This document shows, one piece after another, positions 1 to 12,600 of a DNA stretch of 64,000 nucleotides. Where the stretch lies: positions 35,365,942 to 35,429,941 of the forward strand of contig NW_024042261.1 in assembly GCF_014851395.1 (NCBI RefSeq). Direction: 5' to 3'. The notes under the pieces are model-generated. The model was not told where the DNA came from. It made no database searches and saw nothing but the letters and a program-made list of their open reading frames with translations. Numbering within the stretch: position 1 is the stretch's first letter; each line of letters opens with the position of its first letter. The translations under genes and the position numbers were made by a program. The DNA comes from Micropterus salmoides (Eukaryota; Chordata; Actinopteri; Centrarchiformes; Centrarchidae).

Positions 1-1260
1 TCTATGGTGGTCCTGCCAAGTCGTTTCCAAATCTGTTCCACTGCATCAGGGTGGAGTCTCCACTTACTGGCCAGGGTGGAGTCTCCTCTGTGCTCCACTT
101 TTCAGCATCCCTGGGATTTGTGCCACTCGGCGGGATGACAGGTGCGTACTGCTCCATGAAAGCAGACTGCAGAAGAGAGCAGTCGAAGGGAATGTGTCCC
201 AATCCTGTTTGTTTATGTGCACCATAACTCACACATTGTTGCTGTGCACCAGAACATGGTGTCCCGCCAGCAGACTCATGTCGTTAAAATGTGACAGAAA
301 CACAGCAAATAGCTCCAGCATATCGATGTGCCATGTCTTCTCCTAGTCCGTTTAAGTCCCGTTCGCATGAGTTTGTGCAAATGCCACTCAAGTCCTATTT
401 GGACGCATCTGTGAGGACCTGAATGGGAAAGAGGATCCGGCCCAGAGGGGCTCAGAAGTGCTGAGTCGCTCCATGGGAGCAGAGTCCTTATGCACGATGG
501 TGTGAACCCTATCATCTTGTCTCTCGGGTGGGAGGGGAATGTCTATTTGGCATACAGCCAGCACTTCCTCATCGTCAGCAAGCCAAAGACACTGCTGGAA
601 TCAGACATGCCATAAATCACAGTAGCTGCTGGCACTGGCAGAGATGAACAATGTGATGTTGATATCGGCTTGTCTCGGGGACGATAAATGAGCCTGATTC
701 TCTACAGAATCCAACTCCAGACTTAGAAAACAATCTGTCTGACTGGGGTGTGGACACTGGCCTGATGAGCTGAGTCCACCAGAATCAACAGATTGTCCAG
801 ATAGTCAAGAGTTTATATCCTCTGACCTCTTGTCGGTGTCAGCGCTGCCTCTAAGCATTTGGTAAAGTGCAAGGACCAAGAGTTTAGCCGAATGGCAGAA
901 CTTGGTATTTATCCTTGTAAGCAAAGCACTAAAACTGTGCTTTGGCAGTATTGCTATGTAAAAATAAGCACCCTAAAGTCACGTTGAATGAGGGACTGAG
1001 ACTGGGGACAAGAGCATCTCCCGGAGGCTTCAGCTGTGCATATGAACGCCTAGGCATACTCTTCCGTAATGCCTCTCCTGGTTTCTTCCTATGATCAAGG
1101 GGGTCTGAATTTTGTCCAAAGCTTGTCTAAATAGTCCGGAGGATTAGACTGCTTAATGGAAGGTCTATTAGCGTTAGCCACAGATTATGCTTAGCGACCA
1201 GAGAGAGCGCTGAGCCTTGGAGATGCCCAGGACCGTGAGAGCTCTAGCGAGAACGAGCAG
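1..1260 (-). mobile_element. Decayed DIRS-like retrotransposon (gag end, RT, RNase H), cut by window edge
   Basis: Read on the minus strand this is a relic of a DIRS-type retroelement, which encodes gag, reverse transcriptase/RNase H and a tyrosine recombinase. Pieces appear in the family's order, spread over all three frames: gag-like SSGLFRQALDKIQ and MPRRS near 1035-1150; RT block GAYFYIAILPKH near 935-975; QVLPFG at about 889-906; the catalytic region DYLDNLLIL at about 780-806, where the usual YLDD reads YLDN; FLSLELDS near 705-733; TPSCIRTLLPWSDSALL at about 455-505; RNase H start VLTDASK near 400-418; LELFAVF and GHHVLVHSNN at about 234-320; and WRLHPDAVEQIW with RLGR at about 5-60. 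Stops and frameshifts between blocks show it is dead. The recombinase would lie before position 1. The 5' limit is uncertain and could reach about 1600. The family call comes from motif order, not from an alignment. Confidence 0.8.
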
Positions 1261-2515
1261 ATGAGCTTCCCAGCACCTTGGGTCTCCAGGGTTGTCTTCC
1301 TCAGTCAGCAGCTGTTTGCACAGGACTCAGGGCTTGCAAGTGCAGCCTTAACGTGCAACTGCCATGACTCTCAAAGAGAGAGAACCCACATGTGCTTGAG
1401 CATGGGCGATACATGGGTCTACTACCTGCTGTTGTGTGGAAAACTACTCATGCAGTGCTATTGCTCGCAGCTTGATGGAAATGATTATTCTTCATTAAAA
1501 CAACATAATGAGATGAATCGCAGCCTACAGTTTGTTTGGCTGCGCTGTAAACAGCTGTTTGAGGTGCGTTTGCTACCCGATACACACATTGCCACCAGTA
1601 ACCACAGGCGTCACTGAATCAACCAGGACTGAAATGTTAAAGATTATGTACTCTGTATTGACGAGAAGTCTAAATCAACAGAGAAGAGAGAAATTACTGC
1701 GAGTGAAGACATTACATGAGGCCTGTACTCTGCTTTGTTTTCATGGGTTTAGAGTTACAGACTAGATTTCATCTGAGGAGCGGCATGTGTTCTTGATGGT
1801 TAATGGTAGGATTACAGTTCATTTAAATTTACATGGTCACTTTATGTCCTCATAAATACATTAACAGTTGATTGTGTAAACCATAGTATGTGTGAGTGGA
1901 AATGGCTGGCAGTGGCTTGAGGCTTTATGTTTAACTTAATGTAGTCAGCTGAAGTCTTTATAAATCTGCTGATGTTTTTTCTATTACCAGTCTGTTGGCC
2001 AAGAAGAAGCTCCTCTACAACCGTTAATGGAAAACCCCATTACATATTTTTATACTTCATTACATATCATCAATCTGCAACGTTCAGTGCATTTTTGAAG
2101 CTATATTTTGTAATAAAGTGCTATAATTTAGCTTTTCCCTCCACCAGTCATGTGTACTCCTCTTCAGTTATTGACTTTCTACATTTCCCAGAGTACCAAC
2201 TGTCAGAGTGCCTGAGGTTTAGGCATCCAGTCTGTGTAGGTAGAGAATGGGGACGGTAAAAAGATCACACTGCTGTTTCATTTGTATTAAGAGATCCATG
2301 CAGACATCTAAAGGCAAACAAGCTGTGTAGGTGTCTAAATGCTGCATAGCCGTGATGAATCATAGTGGATAGGAGGTGGAGGAATAATTGACTGACCAAA
2401 TGGACAAACTCGCTTCAAGAGTATGGATGCCTTTGTAAACTTGAGACTTATTCAATAACACACAGACATGAATGTCCTGGCCCACACAGCGGGAATACAA
2501 TATATAATACACTTC
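1261..2515. other. No gene recognised
   Basis: Mixed-composition DNA next to the DIRS relic. A 118-codon plus-strand reading frame at 1261-1617 has no recognisable domain and lies opposite a stretch that may still belong to the DIRS gag region, so I do not call it a gene. From about 1800 the sequence is AT-rich with no recognisable structure. Confidence 0.6.
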
Positions 2516-2843
2516 ATGCACAATTATAAGGCAAATATTAATTAAATCATTATTTCTATAGACATTTTCCAAATTTAACCACATAAACTTGAATGCTCAT
2601 TGGAGTTAATCATTTTCAGGTGATTTGTATTAGTGTAATGAGGGAAGGTGTGTGGCGAAAGTGAATCATACCTTATATCAAGGTGTGCATAATTATTAGG
2701 CAGCTTCATTACTTCAGGTAAAATTGGCCAGAAAAGAGATTTAACTGACACTGAAAAGTCAAAAATTGTAAAAATGCATTTCAGAAGGATGCAACACAAT
2801 AGTTAAACTTTTGAGGCGTGACCACCGGACAATCCAACGTTAT
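2516..2843 (+). mobile_element. 5' remnant of a Tc1-like DNA transposon with broken transposase start
   Basis: Two copies of a motif close to TGCATAATTATTAGGCA, at 2518-2534 and 2688-2704, are characteristic of the 5' part of an abundant fish Tc1/mariner-type transposon. They are followed by the start of its transposase: KRDLTDTEKSKIVK at 2732-2773, a one-base frameshift near 2774-2777, then ISEGCNTIVKLLRRDHRTIQRY at 2778-2843 (22 residues, broken here for reading as ISEGCNTIVK / LLRRDHRTIQRY). This is the N-terminal helix-turn-helix DNA-binding region. The sequence then turns into AT-rich DNA, so the catalytic DDE part and the 3' end are missing. It is an inactive fragment. The family assignment is from recognition of the motif and peptide. 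Confidence 0.75.
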
Positions 2844-5549
2844 TATTTTTATATTATATTATTTTATATAAAAATTAAGGCTTTAGTATTAAACACACAC
2901 ACAAACGTGCGCACACAAACACAGATAACCAGAACTGTTCACACACTCATCCACCCAGAGAGTCTCCTTTGCGCGCACACCTATCTCCACCATATTTCAT
3001 CAACAGTTAAAACACCTTCATGTTTTTATAAGAAATAAGTGCTACCTTGAACTTTTAACTGTGTTATGCAAGTTTCCAGTACGATATTTGATTAACAGCT
3101 GATTTACTAAGCAAACTGCAAATTTTGAAACCTTACATAGTTTAGTTTATTGGGGTGATTGTAATTTGTCATTCGAAGGCACAGCCTTTAATTAAGGCCT
3201 GATGTTTAGCTGTTTCAGACATATTTACTATAAACATGCAAACAATTTACAGTAATATCTTTGCTACTGAACCTGAAACACTGGTTATAAACATACAGTT
3301 TGGCAGAACTAAATTAGTTAACAGTTGGCCTGAATGATTGGCGCAACAAAAAGGTTGGTGATTGAAAAATAAATGTTCAGTCTGGTAGATTGCTGGTGCT
3401 AAAACTTGTTGGATGTTGGAATAAATTCATATTTGTGCCGCTTTTTTGGCAAGACTACTGCTGTTAACGGATAAATGTCTGCTGCATTATGCAGCGGTTT
3501 AGTCCTGCTAAGAGTTGGGAAAAAGACAGGAAATATAAAAATTGAAAGGGAGGGCAATTGTACTGGTTACTGGCACTGAATGCAGAATACTAAGTTAATG
3601 GGCATCTTTTATTTAGTTGCAGTTTTCTTTGTCACCCTTTTGCCACTGAAAGGGCAAATTTATCTAATATATTTTTCTGTGGTATCTTTTACATATTTTA
3701 CACATTTAAACATATTTTCTATTGGCCATTCCAAAAATGTCTTTTCTCTTCTTCCACACTTTGTGGTCCTGTATTACCCTAAAATACTTATTGCAATAAT
3801 CCACAGAAACATATCATAGTACTGTCATGGTTTTGTCACCATAAAACTTGCTAGTGCTAGTAAAATATGGACAATTACTCTTTAAGTCTTTAGCATTTAA
3901 AAAAAGCTCCATAAAACCTTAGTGATCTCAACCACTTTGTCTTTTACAGCATTCAATTTACAATCAGTTTGGGAAGGAGCAATATTATATAATAGACATA
4001 TTTTATTAACTTTATTAAATGACTACACCCTTAATGTGACATGATAAATACTGAGTCTGAAACACATTTAGAATGACGTCTCACTTCAATACACCAAACA
4101 GATGAGCTGCCAGATGATTTGACGACAATGAGACTCAAGTACAAACATTTGAGTTTAACTTTAGTGCACTCACTGTGTCTGCACTGACAAAACAAATGGA
4201 AGCCATTTTTAAATAGGCTCCCCATTTTTAAGCGTTTAGGCAAATTAATATTAGAACAGTCACCGACACGGTCCAGCTGTGCAGCTTAAACAGATGCTTT
4301 GCTTTCACAGTTACCTCTTGTTAATTTCCCCCCAGATTTTACAAGGACACAGTTGAGCTGGATGAGTAGAAACAGTGATTTGTCATCCATGATACACAGC
4401 AAGACAAAATTATGTTTTGATAGACTTTTTTGTGATATAGTCAACCTTGAGTTTCCCAATGCACCGGTAACACTGTTCGATATTTGTAGAGAGAAATTGG
4501 GTGTAACCTGGATTAACCTGAAAGAACATTTTCTGCTTCATTGCCTCAGGATGTTCTTAACTTCCTGCTATTTTTGCTCTCTGCTGTTACTCCTCTCCTC
4601 CTTCCTAATTCTGGCAGTTTTCCCTCCCTTCTGGTCTTCCTGTGTTTTCTCTTTGCTCCTTTATTAAGCCACCCAGCTATGTTGACAAAGGAACTTCACC
4701 ATTTGCACATCACGTACGGGTGGCAGTCTAGTGGAGACTAACATTATAAAAAAAAGAAGATAACACCTACACCATGACTCTGACATAAAACATTTCAACC
4801 CCAGCTGGATGAGGAAGTTACAATGCTTGGAACGTTAATCCAATCCTTTAATTGCTGTTGAGGCCACTCAGATCACATCATGCATAAACACACATGATAG
4901 CCTCATGAAGTATGATATTTTATACCACAAAGCCAAGATCCATGAAGATTCACTGTATCAGACAGTGTGTATCTAACCTGCTGTTTCTTAGAAACATTTC
5001 CTGCTTCCACCACTCACTGCTGGACTGATGAGGTGTGAACTCTCTGACTGAAGCTACCAGCTGGAGTAGATGTAAATGGCTCTTTGGACACATGCAGACA
5101 TTATGATTGCTCCCTCTGAGTTTGGTTACTTTCTTTTTGAATTTATTAAAGGATAGCCTCTTGAGATGCATCATCTCATTTTCAAGAGGGTCCTTTTTAA
5201 AACTTCACAAGTAAGTATTTATATATTATATATAATATTATGTTATTCCCCAAATCAAGTATTTCAGCACAAGGGTAACAACATTTTTTAATCATTTTTT
5301 ATTAAAGGAAAATCTACCTAAACTGCATTTATAACTAAGTTTAGGTTTATTCACAAAGTTTATTCACATATTGACATAATGACATTCACAGTATACTTTG
5401 TACTGAGCGGAATCAAACTAATGTAAAAAAAATGGAACAGAAAACAACGATGAGGTTCTTGCACTCTCGTAGACAGTTGGATGATTGGATAATAACCTCA
5501 CTGTGAAAGAACCAAAAGATCCTGCTTCCTGTTGATCACTTACACTCAC
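2844..5549. other. No gene recognised; AT-rich
   Basis: AT-rich DNA with a short CA-rich patch at about 2894-2945. Short open frames such as 4299-4667 carry no recognisable domain and have a hydrophobic, pyrimidine-rich composition typical of chance frames. Confidence 0.6.
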
Positions 5550-5650
5550 TTAACAACGTTTCGGTCCTCAGATGTTCAAACAGAAGAATTTGACTTGATA
5601 AATTACATTAATGTTACCTGATGAAGCTCTGAGGACCGAAACATTGTTAA
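5550..5650. repeat. Inverted pair of Penelope-like motif with partial hammerhead core
   Basis: A 22-nt sequence at 5550-5571 reappears as its reverse complement at 5629-5650 with one mismatch (shared core CTGAGGACCGAAAC). The right copy is preceded by CTGATGA (5618-5624) and contains GAAAC (5638-5642), the two conserved boxes of a hammerhead ribozyme. Hammerhead motifs are known in the terminal repeats of Penelope-like retroelements. The segment between the boxes does not form a convincing stem II, so the ribozyme is probably decayed. The left copy lacks CTGATGA. The Penelope link is inference. Confidence 0.45.
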
Positions 5651-6889
5651 TAAAAGTCATTATTTTGTAGGTATAAAACATCACAGGCCAACCATCTCAT
5701 AAACAAGAGTTTGTTGCATCAGATTACAGGAAGATTGAAAATGTCCAACAAAATGTTGTTTTCTGCCTTCTGGGAATCATAAACGTGTGATGCTTTGTTG
5801 GTTTTTTAGACAAGAATTCACATTTTTTATATAACACTACAACACTGCTTATAATAAAAAAATAACATAGCAAAGACAAAAGCAGCCTCGTAATCAGCCA
5901 GTGCAGACCGCTGACAGGAATGAGCTGCTCTGTTCTACATCAGTGCGGCATTCACTTGGAGAGATTAAAGCAGGCATGACTGGGTGTAATAAATGCGCTG
6001 GTCTTTTAAGCATGAAGCTTCAAAACGATATCCCATAATCCATTTCTGCATCATCTAAGATGCCTGTGTGTGTGTGTGTGTGTGTATTGGTCCGTGTGTA
6101 ACCTAATTAAAGGTTGTTTCGGCTTGAGTTCAGATCCTTTTAAAGGGCATTAACACCGGCACCATTTCTTTGACACAACCATGTTTCATGTTTACTGGTC
6201 AATAAATTTAAAAATGAGACTGGGCATTCTCAGCTCAACACAGAATCCTAACATTTTAAATTGTCTGATGCTTTTAGTTAAACTACATATTGGTAATCTG
6301 AACATGTAGAAATATTAAGAGTCCAGAAAGAGTCCACTGACTCCGGCTGCGTCACTTTACGGCTGCACCACGGTTTTGTTCCGTCCTCTACCCAGTGTCA
6401 ACTTCCACTGGAAGCATCTCAAAAGAATTTCAGCAGTGGAGTGTTTGCCTGCCCGATGTTATTGACTTGTTGTTAATTTGTCCTTTTTGTGTTTCTACTA
6501 ACTTCTTCACAGCTCTCTTCTACCCGGTTTTGTGCCGTCATCTGCATGGCTGCATAAGCCATAGGGAGCATTTCAGAATAAGAGTGTTTTGCCTGCCTGA
6601 TTTTGCTGAAATAGGGTATTTTATTTTGAAAATTGACCAGATTCTTTATGCTTTTCTGTGTCTGACTTCCTGCCTTGTTCGATCCGCTATGTGCAGCTTG
6701 ACACGGCATCACAAGCATTGATTCGAATGCCCGCAACAAGTCATCTGTTCATTCTTACCATGAAAGTCCACTAACAACGAACAGCAAAGATACTCAATAA
6801 TGCCTTTCAACTTGACGCTGATGGTTTTGTTGATATTAAAACGTTGTGTTTATAAAATCATCTCTCACAATTTACTTGATGTAAAGGAA
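5651..6889. other. No gene recognised; one (TG)n tract
   Basis: Contains a (TG)n tract at 6065-6086. The block 6300-6770 is somewhat richer in GC and has open frames on both strands (6395-6721 plus, 6473-6739 minus), but neither shows a known domain. It could be an interspersed repeat I cannot name. Confidence 0.5.
6065..6086. repeat. (TG)n microsatellite
   Basis: About 11 uninterrupted TG units. Confidence 0.95.
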
Positions 6890-7560
6890 TTACAGTTTTT
6901 AACAACTGCTTACAAACAAAATCTTTACATGTGACACGAAACCTTTTTGAAACCTCTCACTCAAAAAGAAAAACCTCACCTCAAATCTTCAGAACCATAA
7001 GCTATTTCTCAGCCTTTAACTCAGTTTTCAATTGCATAAAATACTTACACTACACACAATTCTCTACCTAAGACACAAAAATGTAACAGGAAGTGACTTG
7101 CTTTCTTTTTCAAAACACAACCCATCAAAATGCTACACTTATTCACCAGGTGCTTACTAACTGCTTAACTGATCACTAACCAAGCACATCTTTAGTATAC
7201 TGTAGACCTATACATAGGTCAAAGGTCAGATTACCTGTTTGAACAATGGATGCCAACAATGGACAGAGAGCAGGGGGAGTAGAGTTGACGCTGCCTCAGT
7301 GTTTTTGATACTACCATAGGATGGTGACAAAAATTAATATTTTCAAATCAAATTCAGGCAAATGTCACAACAGAAAACTGTTGGACACCACTAATGGACA
7401 ACTGTAGGATTGTAGAGAAAGTGCAAGAAACATCAGATAACTTAGTAAAACTTTTGGTTTTGGTTTATCCCTTTTCCTAAAAAGTAGCTCCTCTATGACA
7501 AAAGCTTCTCCAGATACCTTTTTTTCTCCTAAATGTACTGTAGTTATGCTTCATTAATCA
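6890..7560 (+). mobile_element. Possible decayed Tc1/mariner-type (IS630-like) element
   Basis: Starts with TTACAGTTTTTAACAACTGC (6890-6909), which I recognise as an end of a fish IS630/Tc1-type transposon, followed by an AC-rich leader. Around 7245-7293 a purine-rich ATG region could be the decayed start of a transposase with an Arg/Gly-rich N-terminus. I see no matching inverted end downstream and no DDE region, so at most this is a non-autonomous or truncated copy. The right border is a guess. Confidence 0.35.
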
Positions 7561-8286
7561 CATCCACATTCAAAAACAAATGGATGGACAAAAATGTAAT
7601 TCGTCAAACGTTCTGACTCATTTCTAACCAATGTACGCACTCACAGGCATCATGTGGTCATCTGACTGTGTAAGGCAGTAGCAAACAACAGATTTCCCAT
7701 TTTAGGAAAATCACGTCATAAGAGTTGAAATCCAATTCCCAAAAAACCAGTGACCAGGATTTATTTCAAGTTTTTAATTATTTCTTTCTTCCAGCTGCAA
7801 AACAGCAGCTGGCACATCAGAGCTTAGTGACAATAAACTCATGCGTGACGGCACAGTGTGTCTCGTCAAACACATTTAATCTGTCACTATAACCGGGCAC
7901 CAAAGTAACCTGAGGTATTACAAAACGTTGTAAACATCTGGAGTCCAAAAGATGACCGTACAGGCAAGAGAGAGAGAGAAATAGAAAATACCCAAACTGC
8001 CTCATTCACACATACTTAACAGTGCTAGGATAGAAGAAACACTATGATACACTATGTTTACAGCATTCAGAGAGAAATAGAGCGAGACACCTTCCTCTCT
8101 TTCTCTTATTCTTTCTTCTATTGCTGTGTCTCTCTGTCCCCCTTTGTCTTTCTTAGCAAACTTCTTTGTGTGTGTGGTTGTTTGACTGAGAGCCATCCAT
8201 CTCCCACCCCCAGGCGCCTTCTATAATTACAATGTGCCTGCCTTCCCTCCATGCCACAGCTAATGCTCCCCTCATTACTGTGCAAC

Positions 8287-8304
8287 TGTGTGTGTGTGTG
8301 TGTG
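8287..8304. repeat. (TG)n microsatellite
   Basis: About nine TG units. Confidence 0.9.
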
Positions 8305-8411
8305 CTTGCTTATCAAATACCCTAACACCACCACCACCTCCGCTCTTTGGTAATCACGCTCTACATCAGCTGTCACCTTTTCTGAGCTGGAACAAGAGGC
8401 TTGGGGTGTAT

Positions 8412-8431
8412 ACACACACACACACACACAC
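8412..8431. repeat. (CA)n microsatellite
   Basis: About ten CA units, continuing as interrupted CA-rich sequence to about 8452. Confidence 0.9.
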
Positions 8432-8764
8432 ATGCACAAACATACACACACAGCTGTGCTACAAAAACAGTGTAACTCATCTTTTAGTGATGTCCGGCCA
8501 GTTAATTTTACTTTATATAGGGTTCCAACTTATAATTATTGTCTTTATCAATCAAATCTCTGGCCAACATATTATGTAAACATATAAAACAAATGATTAT
8601 TTGAGGTTTTATAGAGCTTCTGTGACCTCTGTGCACACTAAGTCCGCATATTTCGTATGCTTTAATGAAGTCTGTGTTTAAATCTGATGACACAACTTCA
8701 GGTCATATTTATTTTTAAACGTGCGACAATTTCAGACGAAAAGTGAGTAAAAATCATCTGGATA

Positions 8765-8990
8765 AGAACTAAGAAGAGATTAGATGAGGAGAGTTGGAGA
8801 GTGAGAGAAAGCAGTGAGGAATGAGAGAACGAGAATCAGAAGTGAAAACTGAGAAAGAGCAGGGGAGCTTGACAGCAGGACTGTGGGAAATTAGATTCAA
8901 AAGCAAGAGGGAGGGGACAGAAAGAAATGGATGGCAGGGAGCGGGGAGGAAGCCAGGGGAGGAAGAGAGAGAAAAGCTTAACAAGCAGCA
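8765..8990. repeat. Polypurine (A/G-rich) tract
   Basis: Strong purine bias on the plus strand with GAGA/GGAGG runs. It produces chance open frames on both strands. Confidence 0.7.
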
Positions 8991-9593
8991 CAGAATTCAA
9001 GTTATATTTTCTCTACTCAAGTCATTTTGGAGTGTAATGTATGTGTACGGTGTCCAATCTGATTTCATTTGATTTTTCATTTAGTATATCTGTCACTCTT
9101 CGTGTAACAACCAACTGCATGCTTAATAAATATATAAAACATAGTCCAAATATGTAAAAACAAATACTAAAAACCCACCCACATAACTCACATCAAACAA
9201 TGGCGCACATTGCTTTTGTGACAGTATAACGTAAAAGCTGGAGTTCATCCAGACACCATCATCCCATCCATCATTAATTGATAAAACAAGCTCATCATCA
9301 ACCATCAATATTATATGCAACACTGATTGTAAGCTGAGCACTTAACAGTTGGATAGCGTGAGATAGCACTGCTCATCATTCTCACACCTCTCAGCACTGA
9401 CAGCTGAAACAAAACCACATTCTCTTGTGTAAACTGATATCATTTGGCTTTTGACGACTTCACTGTATGTATGAAACCACTTCATGGTTTGAATCACTTT
9501 GGGTGTTGGTTAGCTCCTGTGTGACAAAGAGTCTTTTTAAATGCTGGATAATCAGTGTCTATATCGTCTAACTGTTTCTGAATGAAACGATCT

Positions 9594-9619
9594 AGGGGTG
9601 TCACGAGTACCAAGTCGGT
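9594..9619 (+). mobile_element. Possible hAT-like transposon end
   Basis: TAGGGGTGTCACGAGTACC resembles the 5' inverted end of fish hAT elements (TAGGGGTG type). No partner end was found downstream, so this is a single-end relic at best. Confidence 0.3.
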
Positions 9620-12600
9620 GCCAAAAACATGACGGTTCTTGTTACACCACCATAGGTACCGAGGATCCAACATGTGGAAGATGGCAACAGGTGCAGCTGC
9701 AGCAACAGGTCCGCCATCATGTTTGGCAACCGTGATGAAGTTCGTTGAATATTTGACATTCATTGGTTTTCACGGCTGTTACCTTCATAGCTCTGTGTCA
9801 AAGCCTCGATTTCTCCCAGATTTGTCATATGTTGGAGAGCTAATTTAGGCAGAAGATTCAGAGTTTTTGATCAACTCAAAATCACCAAGATGACGATGCA
9901 GTTGAGGGTGCAAATAACTGAATGTCTGTCCGATGCACCTGACACTATAGGCGACATTAGGGACTGTCTTAAAAGTGCAATACAATCAGTTTCAATTGTC
10001 TATAACTGCTTTTTTTTGGCAACAAAGAAATCTCAAACCACTGCCAATATATATAGTGACCATCCTTAAACATTTCACACCTGTGAGTTTGGAAAATTAA
10101 TTAATTAATTTATTATGCACATTGAAAGGTTGTAATTTCAATAGCTTGCTCATTTATGAATACTGAAATCAAGTCATCTCTCATCTGTCCTGGACACACT
10201 CCTACAACTTTGTATCAATGTTCAAATGTTTTTATTAAAATGCTGGGCTTTTTGGGGGGAAGGGTCTGTGACTAGGAAGCCAAAACTGGAACTAAATGGA
10301 AGAAAGAGTAATATGAGTTCTTCAAAAAGTTCCAGAAGAAATGTTTCCAGGCGAAAATGAAAGAGACAAAATGAAAAAGGAACATGCAGCAGTGTGTAAA
10401 TACAAAAAGATCCTTACAGAATGAGTGTGTATGTTTTTGTGGTGAGAGGATAAGTGGAGCTATAGACAAACCATCTCTCTTTTCCAACCATATTAGGATG
10501 TGTTAACTGAGGGGAAGCCACAAACGCATGCATATTTCAGCAGGAGAAAACTGTGTGTATGTGTGCAAGACAGAGGGCAAGAGGAGAGAAAAAATGGAGG
10601 GAGAGAGAGCACAACAAACTGAAGAAAATGTGTAAGCTTAGACAAACATACACACACATGTAGACACAGACACTTAAGTCAAGTCTTCATCAATTAAATC
10701 CTCGTTATGGATCATCGTGTCTCCTTACACACACACACACACCTTCAACTCCCACACAGGTCTCCACACACAAAGCCAAATGCTACCCACCCACACACTC
10801 CTCCCCTCTGTCTAACCAGCCATCCACTCCACCCACCACTGTTTCCAGGCAGAAGCCATTAGAGACGACACACACAGCAGGCACCACACACAGGAAAGTA
10901 AACTTCGGTAGACCATGAGATGATTCACGTCACACACTGTGAGGCTTCGCTCAGCGTGGTACTAACTACACGCACACTGATGGTTGCTGTCGGCCCAATA
11001 AACCAGCTTCAAATTAAACGGGAATTTGGTCAAGTGGCAAGAGTTTATAAGCCCCTTCAAATACCAAATAATTACGCATTCAAAACTCATTATTCAGTCG
11101 AGTTGGTCACTGGATGAAAGTGTCAGCTTTTAAAACCATACTTTAAATATGGTCTATTATGATCTATTTTATATTTATGAATGATATTCTTTTGATTTTT
11201 GATAAATTTACCCACATTTGACCATTATTATTTTATTATTAAAATTTCAGTTTTATTGTATTTGTAGGTTAGGTGTTTTGGTTTATATTGTGGTACAACA
11301 TAATTCCATTTTAGTCATCTCCTTTGTATTGTTCAGTTATGCATAATATTATGTTCATCTATTTACTCTGTTTTTAGTTGTGTTGGGACTATATATGCAA
11401 ATCAGCTATTGAGCTAACCCTGGCAATATGTCTCAGTTGTGCTCTTATTTGAACTCCCATATACAAACAAACAAACACTGAAAATGTAAAATAAGATCTG
11501 TAATTCTAGAAATCCTTGCCAGTATTCAATATGAATGTCGTACCAAAAGTAACACATGTGAATTGGAATCTTTTCATGGTTTTCTGCACAATATGACTAT
11601 TGTTTTTGTTTTTATCTTTTATATTTTAATTCAGCTTCTTTTTTCATTTCTTCATGTGGTCCAACCGAGGACCGTTATTGCATGTCATCCCTCGTTTCGC
11701 CCCTCATTTTCTCCCACCTCTCTACTGTCTTCTATTAAACTAAAGGGGGAAAGGCACATTGTGAGCATGTGGTCTATAAAAAAATTAACGATTTCAGTAG
11801 TATTTTTATTGCAAATACATGCATAATGTCGTAATGGACATAAAGGAAAGTGTTGCCATGTAAGAAATTCAATACCAAGAGTCGTGACTTACATGTCAGA
11901 AATCCAAGACAGATGTACTGATTTTATGTCTTTTTCAGACGTATAGTACGAGAAATGTTAGATCGTTCTACTGGAGATATGGATTATGCTTCAATCATTT
12001 TCATCCAGTAACCAAAAACTACTGGTGAGCATCAGTCTGTGTGGTTCAGTAAAAGTAATGGATTGAATTGTTGGTTGAGAAGCAGCAGTAAAAAAGTAAT
12101 ATTGTTTTTGTCCCTGAAGGTATCAAGGTTATGGGTTCAACCCCCCTGGGCTCACCGATTTGTATTATACAAACAGTGCAACTGGGAGCAAAGGGGAAAT
12201 ATGAAAGCTTCTGGCAAACAATGCTGGAATGATTAAAGGAAGAGGAAGGCTGAGGATGTAGTGCAACAGAAGCAATGAGCATGAATGGTGTTTGTGTCTA
12301 AAGACATGTTTCCATCCAGCTGTTTTAACTGTTTGCACGTTCAGAAACCTGAATGAAAATGCTAGAAATAGAAAAGATGCAACAAAAGCTGACGAAAACA
12401 GTTTTTTGTAATTATTGATGTTGCAGTACCTGCCTTTCCTTCTTCTGCTATAGACAAACCACTCATTTTGAGTTGCCACTTCCGATTTCATCACTTCACT
12501 TCACCAGAAATCCACAAAAAAAAACTACATAGCTCTGCTGAATCAGAGATTGCCAACACGTTCATTTGTTAAAATAACACAACTGACATCTTAGGTGTAA

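Larger units (their letters stand above)
7565..9593. other. No gene recognised; microsatellites and a purine tract
   Basis: Holds a (TG)n tract at 8287-8304, a (CA)n tract at 8412-8431 and an A/G-rich stretch at about 8765-8990. The reading frames here (for example 8232-8579 and 8769-8984) come from these biased tracts. Confidence 0.6.

Noticed and set aside
6395..6739. Opposing frames at 6395-6721 (+) and 6473-6739 (-)
   Set aside because: Neither shows a domain. The block may be an unnamed repeat, which is not enough to call.
9494..9763. 89-codon minus frame with a vague hAT-transposase feel next to a TAGGGGTG end
   Set aside because: No transposase motif could be placed, and the frame crosses the presumed transposon end.
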